A stretch of DNA of 64,000 nucleotides from Astropecten irregularis (lineage: Eukaryota > Echinodermata > Asteroidea > Paxillosida > Astropectinidae): contig OZ020255.1 of NCBI GenBank assembly GCA_963971285.1, forward strand, positions 18,186,931 through 18,250,930. The letters run 5' to 3'. Both the position numbers and the translations under genes were made by a program. The notes beneath the pieces are model-generated. The model did not search any database. It saw only the letters and a list, made by a program, of their open reading frames with translations, and was not told the origin of the DNA. This document shows, piece by piece, positions 24,175 through 34,900 of this stretch. How positions within the stretch are numbered: the stretch's first letter is position 1; every line of letters begins with the position of its first letter.

Positions 24175-24290
24175 CAAAACAAAGGATTGGGTCACATGAC
24201 GAAGCCGAATAAAGGCTCCAGCTTCGTCATGTATCTCAAGCCCTTCATTTCATTTAGGACACAAAATGGCGGTAGCAAAATAAAATTCAA
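24175..24290. mobile_element. Family X fragment
   Basis: GATTGGGTCACATGACGAAGC, ATGTATCTCAAGCCCTTCA and ACACAAAATGGCGGTAGC match parts of the element at 9248-9470 in inverse order. Confidence 0.6.
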
Positions 24291-24624
24291 ATGTTGGCTT
24301 TGGTTTGCATAATATTAAAACCCATCGTGTTTACAGAAAATGTGCAAATATGTTTCATCTCCAAAGAAACTTTGAATTAATTTCATTGGCAACAAAATAA
24401 TCACTCTATCATTTGTTTAATTTTTTTTTAAATAGGGAGCAATTTAATATGCTAAATGGTGTCATTTACCTATACTCAATCATAATTGAGTCATTAATAA
24501 AAGGATCATTTCAATGGAATAATGTACTTACATTGCTGAGTTGATTTGAGTTTATTATCTTGGTGAGTCCTAACTTTGAAAAGAGTATGACCGTTATAAT
24601 TATATTTAATTGAATTAAATTTTT

Positions 24625-24930
24625 CCAATTTGCTCCATATTCTGTTTATTGATGCCTTAGAGTCCATAGATGTTATTTTTCAACAACTGGTTCATCCGTT
24701 CAGGAAATATTAAAGAGCCAATTTTTCTCATTTGAGCCAAAAATGACAATTTTCTCCCCAAAATCCCCCCATTTTCACCCAAATACTCGAAATTATGCCT
24801 TCAAATCTTTCCTAGGTGTATATCTCAACTGGAGACACATTTCTGATCAGTTTCACAAAAAGTCAAAATTTTGCCAAATTTGGATAAAAATGCAAGGGGT
24901 ACCCCTTGCTGTTTTATCCATTTTTATACC
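24625..24930 (+). repeat. Long-unit satellite copy 1 (about 320 bp unit)
   Basis: Shares TTCAGGAAATAT, TTTCACCCAAATACT, TATCTCAACTGGAGACACA and GCAAGGGGTACCCCTTGC with three later copies (26632-27390). The following sequence departs from the unit exactly where the G-rich minisatellite begins. Confidence 0.85.
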
Positions 24931-25870
24931 ACACTGGGGGTACTACCATATTGGGGGAACTACCATACTGGGGGAACAGATGAGTCCGAACAGTTAGGGC
25001 AGATTTAGCCTTCAGAGAACAGGGGGGTTGGAAAGCAAAAAGTGTAATTTTGATGAAACCAGGTCATACTGGGGGAACTACTAGGGGCACTACTCCATAC
25101 TGGGGGAACTACTAGGGGGCAATACTCCATACTGGGGGAACTAGTAGGGGGCACTACTCAATACTGGGGGAACTACCTGGGGGCACTACTCCATACTGGG
25201 GGAACTACTGGGGGCACTACTCCATACTGGGGGAACTACCTGGGGGCACTACTCCATACTGGGGGAACTATGGGGGAACTACCTGGGGGCACTACTCCAT
25301 ACTGGGGGAACTACTAGGGGAACTACTAGGGGGCACTACTCAATACTGGGGGAACTACCGGGGGCACTACTTCATACTGGGGGAACTACCTGGGGGCACT
25401 ACTCCATGCTGGGGGAACTACTGGGGGAACTACTAGGGGGCACTACTCAATACTGGGGGAACTACCGGGGGAACTACCGGGGGCACTACTTCATACTGGG
25501 GGAACTACTGGGGGAACTACCTGGGGGCACTACTCCATACTGGGGGAACTACCGGGGGCACTACTCCATACTGGGGGAACTACTAGGGGAACTACCGGGG
25601 GACACTACTTCATACTGGGGGAACTACTAGGGGAACTACCGGGGGCACTACTCCATACTGGGGGAACTACTGGGGGAACTACCTGGGGGCACTACTCCAT
25701 ACTGGGGGAACTACCGGGGGCACTACTTCATACTGGGGGAACTACTAGGGGAACTACCGGGGGGGCACTGGGGGAACTACCACACTGGGGGTACTACCAT
25801 ATTGGGGGAACTAAACCATACTGGGGGAACTACCATACTGGGGGAACTACCATACTGGGGGAACAGATGA
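24931..25870 (+). repeat. G-rich minisatellite, units about 17 and 33 bp
   Basis: Dozens of copies of CATACTGGGGGAACTAC alternate with GGGGGCACTACTC. G5 runs recur about every 17 bp on +. The array edges at 24937-25062 and 25787-25950 are near-identical to each other (both contain ACAGATGAGTCCGAACAGTT), so the flank has been duplicated around the array. Confidence 0.93.
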
Positions 25871-26631
25871 GTCCGAACAGTTAGGGCAGATTTAGCCTTA
25901 AGAAAACAGGGGGGTTGGAAAGCAAAAAGTGTAATTTTGATGAAACCAAGTCCTAAACTGAGTCGCAATCTGAAAAACTTATCGAGGGATGTGTCATGGC
26001 TAGAGCACATCAAATTCTTCGTTTACAGAAAAGATTTTTTTTTTTCGAGATTTTTCTCCAATTATAGGGCATAAAACATGAAAACATTCAAATCACATGC
26101 AGGTATGAAAATGGTTTTAAAATGACCAGAATTTTAAAGGGTGCTCATTTTCGGTCTCCATTTATAATACTGATAGTTACTAATAATACATCGGTCTGTG
26201 CTAAACCCTCTCTAGATCCGCCACTTGAACCATTCCTCACTGAGGTAACATATCGGGCAACATGTCGGACGAAGTTGTGACGGGTAGCTAGCCAGTCCAC
26301 ATTTGTTTTCCTCCCTGCACCTTCCACAAGTTCAATGTAGCCAGCCACGCCAAGCACAAGTAATCACAAAGACGTTCAAGCCTGGTCTGGAGCAACCTTA
26401 GAATTTTCCAAGGATATGCTTGTAGTTTATGCTTAATACTACTCTTTATGAATATGTATAGAAGGAGATGCTTCTACTTTAAGTATTTGCTCGATGTCTT
26501 GAAGGAGATACTTTTACCTGAAGCATATATGCTTAAAAGTATAAGCAAACCTTCCCTTTTTATGAATATGGTGCATGCTAAATACTTGAAAAGTGAAGTA
26601 AAAGCATATGCTACGTTTTTATGAATACCAG

Positions 26632-27390
26632 CCCATAGAAGTTACTTCTGATGATGTTGTAGAACGACAGGTTCATCCATTCAGGAAACATAAAAACCCA
26701 AATTGTCTAATTTGAGCCAAAATTACATTTTTGTCCCCAAAATCTCTCCATTTTCACCCAAATACTTGAAATTATTCCTTCAAATCTTTCCTAGGTGTAT
26801 ATCTCAACTGGAGACACATTTCTGATAAGTTTCAAAAAAAGTCAAAATTTGGCCCAATTTGGAAAAAAATGCAAGGGGTACCCCTTGCATTTTTATCCAT
26901 TGTTGGCCCAAATTTTCACTTTTTCAATTTGCTCTATATTTTGTCTATTGATTCCTTAGAGTCCATAGAAGTTATTTCTCAACTTGTAGAACAACTGGTT
27001 CATCTGTTCAGGAAATATGAAAGACCAAAATTGTCTAATTTGAGCCAAAAATTACAATTTACTAACCAAAATCCCTCAATTTTCACCCAAATACTTGAAA
27101 TTATGCCTTGAAATCATTCATACGTATATATCTCAACTGGAGACACATTTCTGATAAGTTTCACAAAAAGTCAAAATTTGGCAAAATTTAGATAAAAATG
27201 CAAGGGGTACGTACCCCTTGCTGTTTCATCAATTTTGGCCCAAATTTTCACTTTTTCAATTTGCTCTATATTTTGTCTATTGATTCCTTATAGAGTCCAT
27301 AGAAGTTATTTCTCAACTTGTAGAACAACTGGTTCATCCGTTCAGGAAATATGAAAGACCCAAATTGTCTAATTAGAGCCAAAAATGTAC
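26632..27390 (+). repeat. Long-unit satellite copies 2-4, in tandem
   Basis: Three adjoining copies, the last incomplete, of the unit described at 24625. Boundaries are near 26905 and 27235. Each full copy contains GCAAGGGGTACCCCTTGC or a variant, a near-perfect palindrome. Confidence 0.85.
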
Positions 27391-28144
27391 ATTATGGTAA
27401 AAATGTACATTATGGTAAAAATTACATAATTCAAAAACCAAAATATCATACTACAGAGTAATCAATTTTATTCAGACACTGTCATATAAAGTTACAAACT
27501 TTCAGTGAAAAAATGCATAGTTTTGTTTCCAAGTTAAAAATTTTCACATACTCCAGCCCACAACCTAAAAATGTTATTTCAAAGTGAAATGTAATTAACA
27601 TTTCTATAGAAAAACATTTACCCAACAAAGCCCAAAAGAATTACAACTATTAAATATTACAGAAATGATACAAATTAATATTTCCGTAATCAAATATAAT
27701 TCCTTTTTGATAACTAATTGTTTCTTGTCCATTAATGCAAACAACAAATTCTTGTGAAATTTGTGAAACAAAATTAATATCTTAATAAGTATCACATTAC
27801 ATTAATTCTGCATCATTTCCACTGCTTAAGTAGTCAACTTCAAAATCAATAATACCTTTTTTAACCAAGGAATGCTACAAAAAACTAACTTTTAAATACC
27901 CTGAACAGGTGGCTTGGATTCCATTGAGTGGTCCCATGTTAGTACACATTAATTACCTATATGTTGTTCTTTTACAAAAGAAATTCTACCAAACTACAAT
28001 TACAAAAATAAAATGAGATTTGTTTTAGTGAGGATTGCACTCAAGTACTGTATACTCTACAACCTTTGCTCTTAAGCAGAGCCTCTTAATTAATAGACAT
28101 GTTAATTAAAAACTTGCACTAAGAAAATGTCCTGGGAGGGGGCA

Positions 28145-28670
28145 ACGAGGCAGTGACCAGGGGCACCATGGCAATGACCAGGGGCACCAAGACAATGACC
28201 AGGGGCACCAAGGCAATGACCAAGGGCACCAAGACAATGACCAGGGGCACCAAGGCAATGACCAAGGGGCACCAAGGCAATGACCAGGGGCACCAAGGCA
28301 ATGACCAGGGGCACCGAGGCAATGACCAGGGGCACCAAGGCAATGACCAGGGGCACCAAGGCAATGACCAGGGGCACCAAGGCAATGACCAGGGCACTTA
28401 GGCAATGACCAGGGGCACCAAGGCAATGACCAGGGGCACCAAAGCAATGACCAGGGGCACCAAGGCAATGACCAGGGGCACCAAGACAATGACCAGGGCA
28501 CTTAGGCAATGACCAAGGGGCACCAAGGCAATGGTGGGGCACCAAAAGGGCACAAACTGACAAAGGCAATGACCAGGGGCACCAAATCAATGACCAGGCC
28601 AGGGGCACTAATGTAATGACCAGGGACAACAAGACAATTACCATGAGCACCAAGGCAATGACCAGGGGCA
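28145..28670 (+). repeat. 21-bp minisatellite downstream of CPVL
   Basis: About 25 copies of GGGGCACCAAGGCAATGACC plus one base. The 21-bp unit keeps all six frames open for long stretches, which gives overlapping repetitive open frames of 82-194 residues on both strands. These are not genes. The array lies within 300 bp of the CPVL stop. Confidence 0.95.
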
Positions 28671-28774
28671 GAAGACTAATTATCAACTTCCCGGGATTTC
28701 TAAGGGCAAGTACCAGAAAAACATATATTCCTTACAAAAAAAGCAAAACACAACTCTTACCTCTTATTGCAAAT

Positions 28775-28780
28775 TTTATT
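28775..28780 (-). terminator. Probable poly(A) signal of CPVL
   Basis: AATAAA on -, 172 nt after the CPVL stop, the first such hexamer downstream. Placement is typical. Confidence 0.55.
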
Positions 28781-28951
28781 GCATTAATCCTTAAACCTCT
28801 ACAGACCTAACTGATCTAATTAACCCATTACCAAAGAAATCAAATTGATGTCTTTGCTAAGCTATTGCAGAGTCACCATCTGAGTCTTGTTAGTGTGTTT
28901 TCTACATCAAGCAAGTCTGTTTACCAGCATTCATCGCCAAAAAAATTGTCT

Positions 28952-31900
28952 TTAGTTGGCGTCAAAATGTCGTCCAGTGATGAACCTGTCAATCATATCG
29001 AAGCTGCGACGTGGTTGGTCATAGGGTACCATGTGACCTGACCCTCGTACAGTCACCTGAATGGGCATCAAAAATTTAAAAAAATATTTGTGATGATCAA
29101 TATCCTCTATGCAATCTGTGAAATGGACAAACATTCCGATCAGATCATGTACACACATTCATTCATTGTAACTTGAGTAACCACCGAAAAATGTCCTCTC
29201 AGATTAGTGAGATCGAAATAGGTTTAAAAACACAAACTGGACATTTCTTGGAATCTGTTATCTTGAGTTTTCACAAGGAAATCCATTCACACACCACTCT
29301 ACGAACTTTGTAACCATAAATGTTAATCCACAGCAAACACTTGATCGTTCAGAATAAAGCTAAGGGTAAGGAGGACCTGGCACTCCGAACTCACGGTGTA
29401 GGATCTTCCAGAAATATTTGGAGAAAGGATCTTACTAAGATTCAAACGTCAAACCGGAATCATTTAAAGTAAAAAAAAAATTGTCTCATGAAATGTTGAT
29501 TCTTCTTAGGAATATTTCAATTCAAACTTCATAACTTCATAATATACCAGAACAGGTGAAATCTAAGGCCCATGTCACACGAGGCAACTTTTACAGGCAA
29601 CCAGTTCCAGGCAACATTCATCTCAATTTTCTTGGGGAAAGTGAGAAACTACGACAAAAACAATCTTTGTGCCAGCAAAGTTTTTCTCTTGCATGTGGTG
29701 TAGTTGGTTGCCTTCAAGGTGCCTGTAAAAATTGCCTTGTGTGACATGGGCCTTAGACCCAATTTTGCGTCAAAGCTGGTGTTGGAATATTTCAATGCAG
29801 TAGCCACGTACCTGTTGTAGATTCATGGACGTCTTGAAGTATCCAGCTACATCAGAATCTCCCGGCACCTTCCAGATCTTCCTGTCGGCAAAGATGTAAT
29901 CAGGAGCACCTTTCCAGTCCAGCTGGTTCAGGAATGTTTCAGTCAGTGGAGCGGCCACTACGACGTCCAACATGCCATTGTAGTACAGGATCTGAACATT
30001 TTAAAGTCAGTTAAACGGCAAATATATGGTAACAATTAAAAATTTTAATTTATCATTAAAAAACAGCAAATTATAATAAACCAAAAAATTTACTCATAAC
30101 CTGAAATATTACAATTTGAAATTGATTTACTTAGCGTAGAGAGACTGAACGACTGACTGGTGAGTGTTCAAATGGTCTGTTGTTTAACTTATCAATAACT
30201 TATTAATCATTCCATCAATCATCAATCGAACAATCAATCAAATGATCAATCAATCGATTGATCAACCGATAAATTAATAGATCAATCAATCAATCGATCA
30301 ATCACCCGATTAATCAATCGATCAATCGATTGATCAACTTCAATCAATCAATCAATCGATCAATCAACCGATTAATCAATCGATCAAACGATTGATCAAC
30401 TTCAATCAATCAATCAATCGATCAATCGACCGATTAATCAATCGATCAATCGATTGATCAACTTGATCAATCAATCAATCAATCACCCGATTAATCAATC
30501 GATCAATCGATTGATCAACTTCAATCAATAGCTCAATCAATGGCTTGATCAATAGATATGCATTATTAATGATCCTTGGGATAGCGGTATGAGAGTGGTT
30601 TCATGGCTTCTGACTGCCAAATGAAGAAAGATAATTGACTATTAGGAACACCACCAACATACATGTATAGGGCTGGGTAGCTCAGTTGATAAGAGAGCAG
30701 GCATGGTATTCCGGAGGCCACTGATTCAAATCCCGCCCTAGGAAATTTGTCTTTGTTCACTTTTCAATGAATTATATTAAACACACTAATTAATCAGTTA
30801 CCTCAACTGTACGTTACTAATTACAGGACTTCAATCAATTACCTTGTAGTTAGAGTCAGCTAGAAGAATCACTTCCTCCTCAACAGACTGCATGAAGTCT
30901 ATGACAAGATGCTCACCAGCCTTATCTCCATTGTTGAAGGTCAGGTTACCTACGTGGATAGCATTTCTCACTTCCGGCAGGGCCAAGTAATCGTGGAAAT
31001 AACTCATGTCTTCAGGGATCTAGGAGATATGGGACCAAATTCTGGAATTAAACACTGATTCTTAACTTTTCAAAGTCCAATTTAAAATTGAGCTGAAAAG
31101 CTTTCGGAGTGGAAAGTCAAAGACACATATAAACTGCAAATTAGAAACATATTAGAATGAGTGAGACTTGCGGAGACACCATGTATAATACTCTTTTTGG
31201 AAGATGTGTGGTCAAGAGAAGGACCGATGAGAGTGGATTCTCGACGTTTCGAATGGTGTGCTCTAGTCGTCCTCAGGAGAGAAAGTGTATGAGAGAAGAC
31301 AACTAAAGCACACTAGTCAGAACGTCGGAAATCTACTCTCATCGGTCCTTTTCAGGACCACACATCTTCCAAAAAGAGTATTATACATGGTGTCACCGCA
31401 AGTCTTACTCATACTAGAGTCTCCACCATGCAAAAGTTCAAATCCTACTTAGAAACATATTAAGGCAAAAGTCATAGGGAGTTGTAGAGTTTATATGGTA
31501 TACAAAGCCTATTCCATCTGAAAGTGAGGCTACAAGGGAAGTGAGGCTATTTTGTCCCTTACTCAAAAACAAGACTGACGTTGGTCTTTCATAGGCCAAA
31601 TTGGTCTGACAGGTGTACTTTCAATTTAGCTCATGATGGAACTGCACAATGAAGTTTATGGAGAGAGGTTCGGTCATCCCAGACCTACTTCCACATAAAT
31701 GTATATTCCACTTACCTGCGTCAGCATGTAGTTATAGTAGTTACTGCTGCCAGTGATATTCTTGAAGAAGCTCTCTTTATCGTTGAGAATAAGCACTTCC
31801 ATCGCCTGAAAAGCAAACAGAGCGTTAGACAGAGCGTTGGTCAGACCAGCTATGAAACCAGGGTCAACTCTAATGATTACAAACTCCAAGCAGAACTTGG

Positions 31901-34900
31901 GTTAATTTCACCGATTTCATCGTAACTTACTATCAATCGTTAGACTTAGGATGCATTGCAGCCCCCTACATAGAATACAACAGGTTATACACTGTACTTT
32001 GTATAACTCGAGTTACAATCGATCGTATGGCTTCATGAAATTTACCCCTGGACACAAATTTGTACTGAATAACCGTTTCTCAAGATGCTAGTGGTATACA
32101 GGAGCACCATGCAATGGCAAGTGGTTTTGAGAGGAACTGGGTTTTTACCGGGTGTTCTAAAGAAAATCCCTGTGCCGTCTTCAGGAGGATGCTGTAAGTT
32201 TAGGGCGGGGTGATTGTACTGCAATACCAATGCAGAAATCACAACAAAAGTTAGGAGCAAAGGTAAACTCTGGTAGATTATCCCAAATCCAAAAAAGTTT
32301 GAGAAAACCTCTGAGATGTTAGAGCCTGGAAACTAGTCGAGATGAAGACAGATCAAGTTATTCATCTTGAAACTCAAACTGGAGTTCTGGTGTCAATTTC
32401 ACGAAGCCCTATGATCGATCGCAACTTGAATGAATACGAAGGATAACGCGTTGTATCCATAGAGCTGCAATGCATCATAAGTCCTACGATTGATAACAAG
32501 TTACGATGAGTTTGGTGAAATTGACTCCTGGATGGGACGACCCTTACATCTTTAGCTGCCTCCCAGTCCTTGACTTCCATCAGGGTCAGGATGTCCTTCG
32601 TGACCTGGTTGATCTTTTCCATCTGGAGTGCGTCGGCCTGTCCAGTCTCAAACATGAACGAGCCGTAGCCTGGGATCAACTGTGGGCGAGTGAGCAATGC
32701 ACGGGATGAATGACGTGAAAGCAAAGTACAGGCTACATGTGCTTGTAGATCTGCCCTCAGCTGTGGTGAAACCGAAACAATGAGCAAGTTCGATCATCAA
32801 CTATCTGTCAACTACTGGTCGATTAATTGTGCCTGGTACCCTGTACACTAAATATTCCACAGGTACCAGGCACAATTGACCAGTGGTTGACAGATAGTCG
32901 CTGATGGAACTTGCTCCATGCTGTTGGGCTGTACTGATCAAAACTTTGACTGTGAAATCTGATCCCCAAGGTTGACTACTGTAAGTTAGTGTCACCAAAC
33001 ATGTTCCACAAAAGGTCCGTCTCATCAGGTGGGATTCAAACCCACAACCTCCAGGGCCAATTTCATAGAGCTACTTAAGCACAAAATCAGCTTAAGTATG
33101 AAAAGTCTTCCTGGATCAGACAGGATTGCCAACCAAATTTTCATGTGATGTTTACTGCTTTTGACTTGTATTCGGCCATTGTTTGCTGAGCCTAACATTC
33201 ACAAGGAGTTTTGGCTGGCGAACTGATTCTATTTACCAAGGTTTTTGGTGCTTAAGCAAACTTTGGTGCTTAATTCAGCTCTATGAAATTGGTCCCTGGT
33301 TACTAGTGCAGATGGCACACCACTAGACTACAAAGCTAACTGGGTAAGCAACGAGTATGCAGTGCTGATGTCCATTGGTGAGGAGCAAGCCTAATTTCTA
33401 TAATTCTATCTCCCCGAAAAATCGCTATAATAACAATGAATGTATCCTTACTTTTGCTGGACTAGAGAAGCCATCTCCAATAGCCATTCCTTTGAAGTTG
33501 ATTCTGATCTCGGCTGAGGGATTCATCACATGAATCAGGTAGCTAAGCACTGGTACATACTTGCCTGCATAGGACTGTTACAACAAGTTAAGACAACCTG
33601 TTAAATGTGTTACATGTTTTACTTGAAGCTGAACAAAAAAACTGGAAGGATTTGAGTCTCCGTCCTTCAGCATAACATACCAGCACTCTCGTTAACTTAG
33701 GGGAATTACAAAATGGAGGCTCAGGCTCAGGTTCCGGATCTGTCATCCATTTGCGGAAAATATACAGTTTTTCATTGAAGCTCCATTTTCCTTTTCAAAT
33801 CGGAGAATCTACTTCCGAACTGCCGCCAAAAGCCTCTATTTTGATAACCGTTATTTTAGAATGGATTCACGAAATGAAGCCGGAGCTTGAGCCTGAGCAT
33901 CTGTTTCGTAAACCACCTAAGATATCAAGATCAATGTTGACAGTGCCCTACTTCTAAAATCCTGCCCTGACCTGGGGCCTTTCTCAAAGCTCAGCTCCGG
34001 CTTCGTCTCTGTTTTCATACATTACGCTGAAAATATACATGTAGGTTGTGGTTTTTCATTGAAGCTGAAGCTCTGTTTTCCTTTTCAAACCAGAGAATCT
34101 ACTTCCGAATTGCAGCCAAAAGCCTGTAATTGTGAAATGGATTCACGAAATGGAGGTCAGAGCCGGAGCTGGAGCTGGAGCTGGAGCCGGAGCCGGAGCC
34201 AGAGCCAGAGCCGGAGCCGGAGCAAAGCTTTGAGAAAGGCCCTTGATAGAGCGACCCATGAAACATGTACCTACCTCACCAGTTGTGTAGAACGAATTCT
34301 TCTGGTATTCAGGAAACAGTTTAAAGAACTGTATCAAGGCACTGAAACATGAAATCAAATGAAAGATCATGAATGCAGGTGAAATGAATGTAAAAGGCGT
34401 TTTAACGTTTGCACTCAATGCAGGATTTTTACAGAAATTTTGCAAAGTCGCAAAGATAATTACCAAAATGAGGCTTAAACTCAGAAACAAATGCACTTTG
34501 CAAACAAAGGTGTCCTTCTAATTGTTGATCTGTATATCCATGAATATGAATGCTCTCCAAACATGCCAAAGGTCGTTACATTTTCAACATCAATTCTTAT
34601 TTTAACATACCACAGTCAATTTGTTCTCTTCCTTTTTGTGACTAGCGTCTTGAATAACTTTTGTGCTGTTGGATTTAGTACATCTTAATTATACATGAAA
34701 TCTGGAAATGAGGTTGTGCATCGTGGAAAATGGTAAGAAGCCAAGTGTTTGATGGCTCAGGATTTTGACTGAAAGGTAGCGATGTCTTATTTGTGAAGTC
34801 CCTCCCGCAAAATCATTTGAACCTTTTTGCACAGTAATCAGTTTGAATGCAGATTCTGGATTCAAAATCATGACAATGGGAGCAATTAAAGGGGCGGGGC

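Larger units (their letters stand above)
22879..28774. other. GARS1-CPVL convergent intergenic region
   Basis: No conserved exon was seen. It holds a TTAA-bounded MITE (23074-23433), AT-rich unique sequence, a family X fragment (24175-24290), long-unit satellite copies (24625-27390), a G-rich minisatellite (24931-25870) and the 21-bp minisatellite (28145-28670). No AATAAA was found shortly after the GARS1 stop. ATTAAA at 23073, in the edge of the MITE, is a possible weak signal. Confidence 0.6.

Noticed and set aside
25067-25790. CRISPR-like regular repeats
   Set aside because: Head-to-tail minisatellite without unique spacers in an animal genome.
28102-28686. Open frames of up to 194 residues with PWSLPWC- or GHCLGAP-like repeats
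   Set aside because: They are translations of a 21-bp minisatellite in alternative frames and strands, with no conserved domain.
30669-30740. tRNA gene candidate with good A- and B-boxes (similar ones near 36720-36770 and 20815-20865 on -)
   Set aside because: The acceptor and anticodon arms do not pair properly, and the same body follows each copy, so these are SINE heads.
34143-34496. 117-residue - frame with Ala-Pro repeats, including part of a CPVL exon
   Set aside because: Only the segment 34341-34275 is real coding sequence; the rest is intron and the GGAGCC tract.
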